Source: Streptomyces odonnellii (GTDB lineage Bacteria > Actinomycetota > Actinomycetes > Streptomycetales > Streptomycetaceae). Taken from it: a stretch of DNA of 34,166 nt. The stretch is from positions 1 to 34,166 of the forward strand of contig NZ_LATD01000157.1 of the NCBI RefSeq assembly GCF_000981895.1, written 5' to 3'. The position numbers were made by a program, and so were the translations under genes. A model generated the notes under the pieces. That model worked only from the letters and a program-made list of their open reading frames with translations. It did no database searches and had not been told where the DNA came from. Shown piece after piece: positions 16,244 through 24,224 of this stretch; the stretch's first letter is position 1; the number at the start of each line of letters is the position of its first letter.

Positions 16244-17059
16244 TCAGAAACGCATCGCGTACGAGATGCGCCGCCGCAGGGACTTGACCCGCTGGGCCTG
16301 GTGGAAGCGGGCGTCCTGTTCCAGGACGCGGGTGGCCTCGCGTACGCTCGCGCCAGCTCGTTCGATTGCCTCGTCGAGCGGCATCACCAGGGGCAGGCCG
16401 AATATCTCGACGATCCGCTCCACGCGCTCGCGGACACTGCCGCCCACCACGTGGTACGGGATCTCCAACTCCTTCAGGGTCTCGATCAGCAGTTCGTCGG
16501 ACATCCTGCGGAAGGGTTCGGAGACTGGCCGGTGGCCGTCGGCCTTCATCTCGAACTCGACCGGCAGATGCACGTAGGCGTCGTAGATCCGCTTGGCGCG
16601 CGCCTTGGCGACGGCACCGTAGGCGTCCATGTACTGGCGGTAGAACCGCTTGACCGGCAGTCCGGCGACATTCTTTGCCGTGCGTACGAGCAGGTTGGCG
16701 CCGGGATTGATGCCGACCCGCATGCGGGCCTCACCGTAGATCCACTCGTGGATCACGGAGCCGTCGGAGATGAACGGTCCGTTGCCCGACTCGTTGTGGA
16801 TCCGCTCCTCGAGCCGGCGCAGGCCGAGCATCGTCAGTTCCATGGCGCTCAGTTCCTGGACCTGCTTGCCCGGGACGAGGTCGAGGAGGATCTCGCGCGA
16901 GGTCAGTGCGTGCGTGCGGGGGATGCCCGTCGCCATCGACAGGGTCTCGGTCGTGGTGCTCTTGCCGCTGGAGTACGTTCCCGAGATCGCCAGGTGTAGA
17001 CCGCGCTGCGGGACGTCGGGGGCGGGTGTGCTCGGGGCCGGGATGCTCGTGTTCCCCAT
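16244..17059 (-). CDS. NadR/AAA_28-like P-loop ATPase of the AvrD locus
   Basis: This 271-aa soluble protein has a Walker A motif GTYSSGKST (residues 27-35), followed by segments typical of NadR-like kinases: HALTSREIL, ELTMLGLRRLEERIHN, PFISDGSVIHEWIYGEARM (Walker-B-like Asp) and a C-terminal helical part. The family includes nucleoside/metabolite kinases and uncharacterised actinobacterial ATP/GTP-binding proteins, so a small-molecule kinase is plausible but unproven. It is the last gene of a minus-strand set behind an SDR reductase and an AvrD-family synthase, with 60 bp to the reductase. The start ATG 17059 has GAAGAGAA upstream. Confidence 0.72.
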   Translation of the reverse strand: MGNTSIPAPSTPAPDVPQRGLHLAISGTYSSGKSTTTETLSMATGIPRTHALTSREILLDLVPGKQVQELSAMELTMLGLRRLEERIHNESGNGPFISDGSVIHEWIYGEARMRVGINPGANLLVRTAKNVAGLPVKRFYRQYMDAYGAVAKARAKRIYDAYVHLPVEFEMKADGHRPVSEPFRRMSDELLIETLKELEIPYHVVGGSVRERVERIVEIFGLPLVMPLDEAIERAGASVREATRVLEQDARFHQAQRVKSLRRRISYAMRF

Positions 17060-17119
17060 GGTGTGTTCTCTTCCCGTCGTGAATGGCCCGGCCGCGGCCG
17101 GGGTGTGGAGTGGAGGGGG

Positions 17120-17824
17120 TCAGCCGCCCAGGCCCAGGCCGCCGCTGACCGGCAGGACGGCTCCGGTGACGAAGCGGCCCGACTCACCGGCGAGGTAGCG
17201 CACGGCGGCGGCGACGTCAGCCGTATCCCCCGCGCGGCCGAGCGGCGTGATGGACAGCAGGTGGTCGCGCCGACGGTCGGTGATCGCGCGGCTCATGGCC
17301 GTGTCGATCAGGCCGGGCGCGACGACGTTGACGGTGATGTTCCGGGGGCCGAGTTCCCAGGCGAGCGAGCGGGCCATACCGAGCATTCCGGCCTTCGCCG
17401 CCGCGTAGTTGACCTGTCCGGGCGCCCCGTACGCGTACGTCATGGACGAGATCAGGATGATCCGCCCCCAGCGTGCCCGCACCATGCCCCGCACCGCGCG
17501 GCGGACGGTGCGGAAGGCACCTTGCAGATTGACGTCGACGACGTCGGTGAAGTCCTGCTCGTCCATGCGCAGGAATAACGTGTCTCGGGTAATGCCCGCG
17601 TTGACGACGAGCACTTCGACCGGCCCGTGCGCGGTTTCGGCCTTCTCGAAGGCCGCGTCGATGCTCTCCGCGTCCGTCATCTCCGCGTGGACGCCGAGCA
17701 GTCCGTCGGGCGGTGCGGTGTCGCGGTGGGTGACGGCGACGCGGTCGCCGTCCGCTGCCAGGGCGGTGGCCACGGCGAGTCCGATGCCGCGGTTGCCGCC
17801 GGTGACCATGACCGAGCGTCCCAT
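17120..17824 (-). CDS. SDR-family 3-oxoacyl-ACP reductase (FabG-like)
   Basis: This 234-aa short-chain dehydrogenase would reduce a beta-ketoacyl intermediate with NADPH. The nucleotide-binding TGGNRGIG is at residues 8-15, VVNAG at 73-77, the catalytic Ser at about 127 (ILISSMTY), and the YxxxK pair Tyr140/Lys144 in NYAAAKAG. The C-terminus (FVTGAVLPVSGG) is standard. The ATG at 17824 overlaps the stop of the upstream 51-aa ORF by one base, so translation is coupled; TTG at 17827 is less likely. Placed after an AvrD-family gene, it most likely reduces the ketoacyl-derived product of that enzyme rather than serving bulk fatty-acid synthesis. Confidence 0.88.
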   Translation of the reverse strand: MGRSVMVTGGNRGIGLAVATALAADGDRVAVTHRDTAPPDGLLGVHAEMTDAESIDAAFEKAETAHGPVEVLVVNAGITRDTLFLRMDEQDFTDVVDVNLQGAFRTVRRAVRGMVRARWGRIILISSMTYAYGAPGQVNYAAAKAGMLGMARSLAWELGPRNITVNVVAPGLIDTAMSRAITDRRRDHLLSITPLGRAGDTADVAAAVRYLAGESGRFVTGAVLPVSGGLGLGG

Positions 17825-17979
17825 CAACCGCTCCTAGGGGCAGTGGTGTCGGGCCGGTGCGGACGACGCCAGCGGGTCCGTGCGAGATTGCGCGTGGCGG
17901 TCTCGGCCAGCAGGCGGCCGATGTCCCGCTGGCTGAGGACCGGGTCGAGGGGCTCTGTGTGCTGCGGCGGCTGCTTCAT
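17824..17979 (-). CDS. Small coupled ORF in the AvrD operon (51 aa)
   Basis: The peptide starts MKQPPQHTEPLDPVLSQ and ends RPDTTAPRSG. Its ATG overlaps the stop of the upstream 200-aa gene (ATGA), and its stop overlaps the reductase start (TGATG). This double coupling is the main evidence that it is translated. The core SQRDIGRLLAETATRNLART could form one amphipathic helix; the ends are Pro/Arg-rich. I do not recognise a family. It may be a small accessory subunit, or only a bridge for translational coupling. Confidence 0.55.
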   Translation of the reverse strand: MKQPPQHTEPLDPVLSQRDIGRLLAETATRNLARTRWRRPHRPDTTAPRSG

Positions 17980-18578
17980 CGGACCGCCTCGCGGCTCGTC
18001 GACGCCGCGCACGGGCGCCCGCCGTCGGCGAACAGGTATTCCACGGCTGCCTCCAACCGGTCCGCCGTCAACGCGCTCGGCAGCAACCGCCGGGCGAACC
18101 GGGGGCTCTGGGGCATGCCCAGCCGGATTTTCTCGATCAGCAGCGGCGGCAGGAGCGCCATCGGTGTGCGGGCCAGCGCCGCGTCGCTCTCCGCGAGGAA
18201 GCGCGCGGCGCGCTCACGGTCTGTCTGCGGCAGCCAGTCCAGGAACGGCAGCCGGACCTCGACGACCTCGTCCTCGTCGTCCGCGAGATCCACACGGCCA
18301 GCAGCCACGAGATCGCGCACCACTCGGCGAGGGGCGGCCTGCCACTCCTCGCGCAGCAGCGGCAGGCGACGGTGGGCGTCGTCCAGCAGGACGAGCAAAG
18401 GGCGTTCGTCGTCGAGGTACTCGCGCAGGAGGGCGCGCTGTTCTTCGTCCGGCCACAGTCCAGTCGGGGTCCATTTTCTCCTTCCGGGCTCGACGGCGGG
18501 CTCGTTCCAGAGCACGCGGGCCGGTCCCTCGAGTATGACGAGCACGTCTCCTAACCGGAGCGTGGGCGTAAAGCGCAT
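17976..18578 (-). CDS. Unknown protein of the AvrD operon (200 aa)
   Basis: This soluble, acidic/arginine-rich protein starts MRFTPTLRLGDVLVILEGPA. It has one strongly hydrophobic strand-helix unit (RPLLVLLDDAHRRLPLL), an acidic stretch (DLADDEDEVVEVRL) and a helical C-terminal half (TDRERAARFLAESDAAL, MALLPPLLIEKIRLGM). No motif known to me fits; the LLVLLDDA segment resembles a Walker B strand, but there is no P-loop. The frame is intact with good GC third-position bias. It lies 137 bp after the avrD-family gene and is coupled by ATGA to the next ORF. A role in the same pathway is inferred from position. Confidence 0.6.
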   Translation of the reverse strand: MRFTPTLRLGDVLVILEGPARVLWNEPAVEPGRRKWTPTGLWPDEEQRALLREYLDDERPLLVLLDDAHRRLPLLREEWQAAPRRVVRDLVAAGRVDLADDEDEVVEVRLPFLDWLPQTDRERAARFLAESDAALARTPMALLPPLLIEKIRLGMPQSPRFARRLLPSALTADRLEAAVEYLFADGGRPCAASTSREAVR

Positions 18579-18715
18579 TGATGTGTTTCCCCCGTTTTTC
18601 TGCCACGAAATGTGCGCGAAAAAGTTCGACTTCGCGCATGCCGAATCACCGGGTCGGCGGACCGTACGTTCCGGAGAATCGGAAACAGAGATTTAGCGAG
18701 TAATTGGTATGCCGT

Positions 18716-19753
18716 TTACGCGGCGACGGGCAGGCGGTGGGCCAGCCAACAGCGTCCGCCGATTCCGGCGAAGTCGTCGACCGCCAGTTCTGCGGTGCGC
18801 CAGAGCGCGTCGCCCATGGGCAGGAGCCGGCTGCTCGCGGTACGCACCGTCGGCACGAAGCTGCGCCCCAGGGGGCGCACCGGCGTGCGCGCGGTCATGA
18901 CGAAGCGCCGCATCCAGAGGGTGTCGCTGTCGCCCCGATCCAGGCCGTCCTGCGCGTAGAGCAGGATCTGGGCGAGCTGGGCCACACCCACGATCGCGTC
19001 GACTAGGGAGACCGACGGCCCGTACGCCGCTTCGGCTCCGCAGGTGTCCGGGTCCGCCTCCGCGCCCTCGGCGACGACGTGCCGCAGCACGCGGACCTCT
19101 TGCCGGGCCAAGTCGACGCGGACGTGATCGGCGTGCTGCTCGCGCTGCTTGTAGCCCTTGCCGTAGTGACGCGCGTGCGCGGGACCGAGAGCCTGTTTCT
19201 CGTCGGAGTACCTGGCCGGTTCCCCTGCTCCGTCGCCCGGTTCGTGCACGAGGGTGCAGCGGACCTTCAGCCGCCCGACCCGGCACTCGAACGTGCTGGC
19301 CAGGGTCGAGTCCTGCGCGGACGATCCTTCGACGGTGAGGAGCCTGCCCTGTACGGGAAAGTCGGCCAGCTCCTCATGAGGGCTGCTCCCGGCCCGTACG
19401 TCGGTGTGACGCAGCCAGATCCTGCGCCGCTCGGCCGGGTTCAGACCGAAGGCCCGGGCGAGGTGTATCTCCGCCAGATTGGCGGCGAGGACGAGCGCGT
19501 CGATGCTGCTCAGATGCGGCCTCAGATCGCCGACGCTCGATTTGCGGGACCAGTCGCGCGGGTACGTGAGCGTGCCGCGCGCGGTGACGAGTGCACCCGG
19601 ATGGGGGCTCCCGTCAGTGGTGACGTCCGTGAGGGTCTGTGTGACACGCTTGTATCCGCTTCCGAAAAAGCGCGAGCTGCCCGACCCGAGACAGCTTTCC
19701 AGAGATGCGTAGAATAACTCTTTGCTGTCCTTGCCGTTCTCTATGAAGTTCAT
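18716..19753 (-). CDS. AvrD-family protein (syringolide/butenolide-type synthase)
   Basis: The 345-aa product matches the Pseudomonas syringae AvrD pattern along its whole length: SRFFGSGYKRVTQTL (27-41), RPHLSSIDALVLAANLAE (78-95), VRAGSSPHEELADFPV (119-134), RHYGKGY (195-201), SVSLVDAIVGVAQLAQILLY (247-266), RGDSDTLWMRRF (273-284) and LWRTAEL (318-324). P. syringae AvrD directs formation of syringolides, acyl-sugar signals detected by soybean. Building a related molecule from a beta-ketoacyl chain and a small sugar-like acceptor is therefore the likely role, with the SDR and ATPase downstream tailoring it. ATG 19753 is chosen because GGGGA precedes it and similarity starts just after; the frame runs to 19861 without support. 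The gene is intact, and the product is unknown. Confidence 0.85.
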   Translation of the reverse strand: MNFIENGKDSKELFYASLESCLGSGSSRFFGSGYKRVTQTLTDVTTDGSPHPGALVTARGTLTYPRDWSRKSSVGDLRPHLSSIDALVLAANLAEIHLARAFGLNPAERRRIWLRHTDVRAGSSPHEELADFPVQGRLLTVEGSSAQDSTLASTFECRVGRLKVRCTLVHEPGDGAGEPARYSDEKQALGPAHARHYGKGYKQREQHADHVRVDLARQEVRVLRHVVAEGAEADPDTCGAEAAYGPSVSLVDAIVGVAQLAQILLYAQDGLDRGDSDTLWMRRFVMTARTPVRPLGRSFVPTVRTASSRLLPMGDALWRTAELAVDDFAGIGGRCWLAHRLPVAA

Positions 19754-19862
19754 TCCCCGTTTAACCTTCCCCCGTGTCCGGACCGCGCGGCCCGGACGAA
19801 AGTAGGCTAACACGGGGGCAGCTCTTGGAGAAAGCATGATGAAAGGTGTGACGCCCTCCACA

Positions 19863-19880
19863 GATCAAACTCAATTGATC
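19863..19880. promoter_or_regulatory. MarR-type operator candidate upstream of avrD-family gene
   Basis: GATCAAACTCAATTGATC is an inverted repeat (GATCAA/TTGATC) with a 6-base spacer in an unusually AT-rich stretch, 110 bp upstream of the avrD-family start and 134 bp beyond the marR-like stop. A related sequence lies upstream of the MFS exporter gene (22331). The 260-bp gap 19754-20013 holds no other recognisable feature. Confidence 0.5.
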
Positions 19881-20013
19881 CTCAAAAAGGGATTCATTAA
19901 CTCCAGTTCCGGTTCGATCTCCGCGGTTCGGATTCCGTTCGCGCGCGGGCTTCCGATTAGCCTTCTGGTCCGGGTTTCACCGAAGCCGGGAGTCACCAGG
20001 TCGCGGACCGGAT

Positions 20014-20499
20014 TCACTCGCAGGCGATCACGCGCGGCCAACGGCCGGCGAGCAGTTCGCCGAGGAGGGCCCGCAGCCGCTCGCGGTCTTCCGCGGGTAC
20101 GGCCGCGAGGAAGTCCCGCTCCACGGCGTCCACGGCGCGCCCCGCCCGCTCCAGCGCCGCCCGGCCGTCGTCCGTCAGCCGCAGGATGTAGCGCCTGCGG
20201 TCTGACGGGTTGCGCCGCCGCTCCACCTGGCCGGCCCGCTCCATCTCGTCGACGAGAGCCACCATGGTCGTGGGGTCGAGGTGGAGCAGCCGGCTCAGAT
20301 CTTGCTGGGACAGGCTCAGATCGCTTTCCAGCGCGGCAAGTACGTAGAAGTAGCGCAGGCGCATGCCCTGCTCCGCAAGCGCGCGCTCCGCGTCCTCCAT
20401 GAGGATCGACCCGGCCTTGTTCAGCAGATAACCGGTCCTGCGGACGAGAGGGAAGCCGAACCCGGCGGACTGTGTCGGGGTGGGCGTCGCCTGTGTCAT
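20014..20499 (-). CDS. MarR-family transcriptional regulator
   Basis: This is a 161-aa protein with the typical MarR dimerisation helices and winged helix: GYLLNKAGSILMEDAERALA, LAALESDLSLSQQDLSRLLH, LDPTTMVALVDEMERAGQVE (recognition helix), RRRNPSDRRRYILRLTDDG (wing) and a long C-terminal helix. MarR proteins normally repress genes for efflux or stress and release DNA on binding a small ligand. It lies between the avrD-family operon and the MFS exporter on the same strand. Related inverted-repeat sites occur before both transcription units, so it probably senses the locus product. Start ATG 20499. Confidence 0.88.
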   Translation of the reverse strand: MTQATPTPTQSAGFGFPLVRRTGYLLNKAGSILMEDAERALAEQGMRLRYFYVLAALESDLSLSQQDLSRLLHLDPTTMVALVDEMERAGQVERRRNPSDRRRYILRLTDDGRAALERAGRAVDAVERDFLAAVPAEDRERLRALLGELLAGRWPRVIACE

Positions 20500-20620
20500 G
20501 CGGGCCGTGCCCCCTTCTCGCTCGGTCGTCGCTCTTCGTCACCCGGTTGCCGCTTGGCGTTGCCGAGCCGCTCGGTGGCGCCGAACGTCCTTGACGCCGA
20601 TCGTCGGTCTTGCAAAGGGT

Positions 20621-20663
20621 ACTGGCGGTGGTGCCGGGCTCCAAGGCCGGTACCACCGCCAGT
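20621..20663. terminator. Perfect 12-bp-stem hairpin after the MFS exporter gene
   Basis: ACTGGCGGTGGT (20621-20632) pairs perfectly with ACCACCGCCAGT (20652-20663), with CCGG/CCGG inside and a 9-base loop. It lies 16 bp beyond the stop of the exporter gene and before the MarR gene, so the two are probably separate transcription units. Confidence 0.75.
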
Positions 20664-20678
20664 TGCCCGGCGACCGGC

Positions 20679-22310
20679 CTACCGCTCCCCGCCGGAACGC
20701 ACGGACTCCGTCACGGGAAGCCCCTCGACGACCGCCCCGCCCGGGATGCCGTGCGCGTCAGGGGTGTTGACGGCCTCGCCTTGGGCGCTCTCGTGCAGGT
20801 CCCGCGTGCGGATGAAGAGGAAACCCACGAGCGAGCCGACGACGGCGACGGCCGCGCACACGAACATCACGTCGATCAGTCCGTCCACGAAGGCGGTTTG
20901 GGCCGCCGCCTGGAGCGCGGGAGCCATCGCCGAGGGCGCCCGGCCGATGGCCTCCGCGCCGCCACCGGCCGCCACGGCCTCACCGAACTCGTATGCGGAC
21001 GACCCGAGTTGGCGTCCGGCGTTGGACGTGGCGAACAGATCACTCACCCGGCTCTGGAACGCCGCGCCGAACCCGGCGATCCCGATCGCGACGCCCACTT
21101 GCTGGAACGTCTCGTTGATCCCGGAGGCCATGCCCGCCTTGGCCGGTTCGGCGACGGCGATGGACAGTGACGCGCGCGGCGGGTTGAACAGCCCCATGCC
21201 GAGGCCGATGCCGAACATGCTCGGCAGCAGCGCGGTCCAGGCCGAGTCCGGGCCGATAAGCGCGACGAGACTGAGGCCGAGCGCGATGAGCGCGAGGGAG
21301 GTCCCCATCAGCAGCCGCTGCGGCACGCGAGTGGTCAGCGACCCCGCGACTGCGGCGGCGACGAACAGTGTCCCGGTCAAGGGAAGGAACCGCAGTCCGG
21401 TCTGCCATGGTGAGAACGCCAGCGCGTTCTGCACGTACGACACGAGGAGGAAGATCGCCGACATCGTCGCGGCGGCACACACCAGGGTCACGACCGACAC
21501 ACCGTTGAAGGTCACGTTCCGGAACAACACGGTTTGGAACATGGCCCGTTCCCCGAGGCGCCGCTCAACGAGGGTGAACACGACGAGGAGAACCGCGGAG
21601 GACACGAACATGCCGACGATGGGCGCGCTCACCCACCCCTCGGCCTCGCCTCGCAGCAGCGCGAGGACGAGAAGCGTCAGTGCACCGGTGAAGAGCACCA
21701 TGCCCCACCAGTCGACGGCGACGGCCGACTCGGCGCGGGACTCACGCATCCGCAGTCCGCTCACGGCCAGGGCGACCAGCCCGACCGGAACGTTCACCAG
21801 GAAGATCCAGCGCCAGCTCAGCCCGTCGGTGAGCGCGCCCCCGATGAGCGGGCCGAAGGCGATGGACAGCCCGACCACACCACCGAAGATCCCGAAGGCC
21901 TTGCCCCGGTCCTTACCCTGGAACTCCTGCCCGATCAGCGCCGGGCCGACGGCGAACAGCACGGCCCCGCCGAGGCCTTGAACACCCCGGAACACGGACA
22001 GCATGACGGCGTCGTTTGCGAGGCCGCAGGCCAGTGACGCGAGCACGAAGCCGACGAAGCCCGCGTTGAAGATGCGTTTGCGGCCCAGGCGGTCCGCCAG
22101 CGATCCGGCCGTCAGGAGCACCGCGGCGAGCCCGAGGGCGTACGCGTCGAGTACCCATTGCAGTGAGGTGAAGCTGGCGTCGAACGCGTCCCTGATGTCG
22201 GGCAGCGCCACATTCACCACGGTGAGGTCGAGCAGCAGCATGAACGTGGCCACACACACCACGGCCAGGGTCCAGCCCCGCCCGCCGCTCGGTGTCGTTC
22301 GTCCGGACAT
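20679..22310 (-). CDS. DHA2-type (14-TM) MFS drug/metabolite exporter
   Basis: This 543-aa membrane protein is an EmrB/QacA-type proton antiporter. The N-terminus reads LAVVCVATFMLLLDLTVVNVALPDIRDAF (the LDxTVVNVALP motif of TM1), then SLQWVLDAYALGLAAVLLTAG, the motif-A-like GSLADRLGRKRIF, and FVFRGVQGLGGA-type residues (RGVQGLGGAVLFA). A second half follows with 14 predicted helices in total. The N-terminus has no signal peptide. ATG 22310 follows a GGGGGAAC ribosome-binding site. Upstream, 22331-22350 carries an operator-like motif also found before the avrD-family gene. It most likely exports the product of that locus; host drug efflux is the alternative. Confidence 0.88.
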   Translation of the reverse strand: MSGRTTPSGGRGWTLAVVCVATFMLLLDLTVVNVALPDIRDAFDASFTSLQWVLDAYALGLAAVLLTAGSLADRLGRKRIFNAGFVGFVLASLACGLANDAVMLSVFRGVQGLGGAVLFAVGPALIGQEFQGKDRGKAFGIFGGVVGLSIAFGPLIGGALTDGLSWRWIFLVNVPVGLVALAVSGLRMRESRAESAVAVDWWGMVLFTGALTLLVLALLRGEAEGWVSAPIVGMFVSSAVLLVVFTLVERRLGERAMFQTVLFRNVTFNGVSVVTLVCAAATMSAIFLLVSYVQNALAFSPWQTGLRFLPLTGTLFVAAAVAGSLTTRVPQRLLMGTSLALIALGLSLVALIGPDSAWTALLPSMFGIGLGMGLFNPPRASLSIAVAEPAKAGMASGINETFQQVGVAIGIAGFGAAFQSRVSDLFATSNAGRQLGSSAYEFGEAVAAGGGAEAIGRAPSAMAPALQAAAQTAFVDGLIDVMFVCAAVAVVGSLVGFLFIRTRDLHESAQGEAVNTPDAHGIPGGAVVEGLPVTESVRSGGER

Positions 22311-22330
22311 TGTTCCCCCGAAGTCTTAAT

Positions 22331-22350
22331 GATCAAGAACTCAAATCATC
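22331..22350. promoter_or_regulatory. Operator candidate upstream of the MFS exporter
   Basis: GATCAAGAACTCAAATCATC lies 21-40 bp upstream of the exporter ATG. It shares GATCAA and ACTCAA blocks with the inverted repeat at 19863-19880, and TGAT/ATCA halves give it partial dyad symmetry. It fits repression of the exporter by the neighbouring MarR protein. Confidence 0.45.
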
Positions 22351-22494
22351 GAAATTTCCAACGATCCGAGAAAATACGAAAGGGTCGGAGGCGTGTCAAC
22401 GAAAGCCGCACATCTCGGCCATGATCCGTCTGGGGTGGTTCGTGCCAGGCAGAACCCCAAACGGGGGCTCGTCACGGCATTGGTCAACCGATGT

Positions 22495-22932
22495 CATGCC
22501 GATGATCGCGAGCGCGGAAGTGATCCGGTCCAGCCTGCCGCCGTGCCTGATACCGGCGGCGAGTCCGGTCACCACTCCGAAGCAGCACACCAGGATCAGT
22601 GTGAGGAAGGCCAGTTGCAGGGCCACGGGAAGCTGAGCGGCGATCGCATCGGTGAGCTGCTCGCCGGATTGCATGGAGGCGCCCAGATCGCCCTGCGCCG
22701 CGGACACCAGCCAGTGTCCGTACTGCACCAGGAAGGGGTCGTCGAGGTGGTATCGCTCTTCGATGGCGGCGATCGCCTGCGGGGTGGGCTGCTGATCGCC
22801 CAGCAGGGTGTCCACGACGGACCCCGGGCTCAAGGTGAGCAGGCTGAAGACCAGCAGGCTGACCGCCAGCACGATGAGGACCGTGGCGACCAGGCGTCTG
22901 GCGAGGAACCATACGACGGGCACCGGGCTCAC
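22495..22932 (-). pseudogene. DppB-like peptide ABC transporter permease, N-terminal half
   Basis: GTG 22932 opens a permease: FLARRLVATVLIVLAVSLLVFSLL (TM1), LSPGSVVDTLLGDQQPTPQA, LDDPFLVQYGHWLVSAAQGDLG, MQSGEQLTDAIAAQLPVALQLAFLTLIL and a further TM helix. These are typical of the N-terminal half of DppB/OppB. Similarity breaks off after SALAIIGMTS near 22495; the remaining 40 codons to 22396 are unrelated. The EAA loop that contacts the ATPase is missing, so the permease cannot work. Its start overlaps the stop of an 11-codon ORF. Confidence 0.8.
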
Positions 22933-22966
22933 CTCTCCCGGCTCGGGGCAGAGATCCGGTCCATGG

Positions 22967-23080
22967 TCAGCCCGCCTTCAGGGCAGCGGCCCAGGTGCCA
23001 TTGATCATCAGGTCGAAGAGGCTGATCTTCTTGGTGAACGTGAAGTCACCGCCCAGGACCACGAGGGTCTCCGGGGCGCG
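22967..23080 (-). pseudogene. C-terminal scrap of a protein, probably the SBP upstream of the permease
   Basis: The minus strand reads ETLVVLGGDFTFTKKISL followed by FDLMINGTWAAALKAG and a stop at 22967-22969, 34 bp before the permease start. Codon use is strongly GC3-biased. Position and ending suggest the C-terminus of a substrate-binding protein, since SBP-permease order is usual. Nothing recognisable precedes it, and 23081-23167 holds no gene I can support. Confidence 0.4.
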
Positions 23081-23167
23081 GGACCGGCCCCCTGCTACCG
23101 CCGAACGCGAGGCCGCCGCGGACTGCCGACGCACTCATCGTGATCACACCCTCACAGGGCAATACAC

Positions 23168-23935
23168 CTAGTGTGTTCCGGGAGGGACGGGCTCCGCGGT
23201 GCCGGGGCGCCGCGCCACGAACACGAACTCCCTGCCCGGCCGGTCGGGTGCGTCGCGTACGTCCTCGACGACGAAGCCGTGCTCGTGCAAGTCCCGCTCG
23301 ATCTCGGTACGTTCGCGGAAGCGGAGTGTCGATTCCGAGATCAGTACGTCCCCGTCCGCGGCGAACACATGCGTACCCCGGAAGCTCACCAGCGGCAGGC
23401 TCACGTCCGTCAGCTCGGCCCAGGTCTCAACCTGGCCGACGCCCGGGATGTCCGTCATGCGGTACGTGGTCTCGCGCGTCCACTCCGCCCACTCCTCCCA
23501 CACGCGCCGCGCCGGATCGCGCGTCTCGAAGACAAGCCGCCCGCCGGGCCGCAGCGCCTCGTACGCGCCGCGCAGTGTCGTACGCCACGCCCGCGGATCG
23601 GCGATCGCCTGGGCTACGTTCCCGGTCATCGTCACCAGGTCGACCCGCATGGGCGGCAGATCCCCCGCGTCGCCGTCGAGCCAGCGCACCCGCTCCGCGC
23701 CCGGCTTGCCACGCGCGACGTCGACGGACGCCCGCGCGGGGTCGATCCCGGTGACCGTCATCCCGCGCCCGGCGAGCAGCAGCGCGAACACGCCCGTACC
23801 GCACCCGATGTCCAGCACGGACCGCGCGCCGAACTCCTCCGCCATCGCGAGATATGCGTCGAGATCGCCGCGGTCCGGATCGAGCGGGTCGTAGATGGCG
23901 GCAAGGCGCGGATGCCCGAAAGCTGCGTCAACCAT
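23168..23935 (-). CDS. Class I SAM-dependent methyltransferase
   Basis: This is a 255-aa protein with the Rossmann motifs of small-molecule methyltransferases: motif I VLDIGCGTGVFALLL (39-53), acidic GIDPARASVDVAR, WLDGDAGDLP, VDLVTMTGNVAQAI (motif II region) and LRPGGRLVFETRDP (motif III). The C-terminal half with WEEWAEWTRETTYRM and a beta-rich lid resembles the common Streptomyces methyltransferases of unknown substrate. The gene is intact and stands alone among broken genes. The substrate cannot be deduced, and a link to the AvrD locus 850 bp away across transporter debris is only possible. Confidence 0.85.
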   Translation of the reverse strand: MVDAAFGHPRLAAIYDPLDPDRGDLDAYLAMAEEFGARSVLDIGCGTGVFALLLAGRGMTVTGIDPARASVDVARGKPGAERVRWLDGDAGDLPPMRVDLVTMTGNVAQAIADPRAWRTTLRGAYEALRPGGRLVFETRDPARRVWEEWAEWTRETTYRMTDIPGVGQVETWAELTDVSLPLVSFRGTHVFAADGDVLISESTLRFRERTEIERDLHEHGFVVEDVRDAPDRPGREFVFVARRPGTAEPVPPGTH

Positions 23936-24138
23936 GGAGGCGAACGTATGCGGCCCCGAGCCCGCGCGGCCACCGCTTTTCCGGTACCGCGTTTCGGGCT
24001 ACCGTGTTTTCCAGGCTGCCGCGCCAAGCGGTCGCGGGAAGGTGCCCGCTGGAGAGTTGGGCCTCCCTAGCGGTTGGCTCCCACTTCCTTGATCGCCATG
24101 TTCGCCAGCAGCATCGCGGGCGCCGAGGGCCTGCCCAT

Positions 24139-24177
24139 GGATGTCCCGGTCCGGCACGACGCCTGACCGGGACATCC
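24139..24177. terminator. Hairpin with perfect 13-bp stem
   Basis: GGATGTCCCGGTC (24139-24151) pairs perfectly with GACCGGGACATCC (24165-24177) around a 13-base loop. The 290 bp between the methyltransferase gene and the gamma-glutamyltransferase remnant hold no gene I can support. A short plus-strand frame ending at 24163 (PMDVPVRHDA) could be the tail of a lost gene for which this is the terminator. Confidence 0.55.
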
Positions 24178-24224
24178 GGGTCGTGCCCGTTCGGCAGGGG
24201 CGGTCAGCACAGCTCGAATCCTTG

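Noticed and set aside
20281..21981. 566-codon plus-strand ORF opposite the MFS exporter
   Set aside because: Low-complexity Pro/Arg/Ser/Thr-rich translation; mirror frame of a clear 14-TM transporter.
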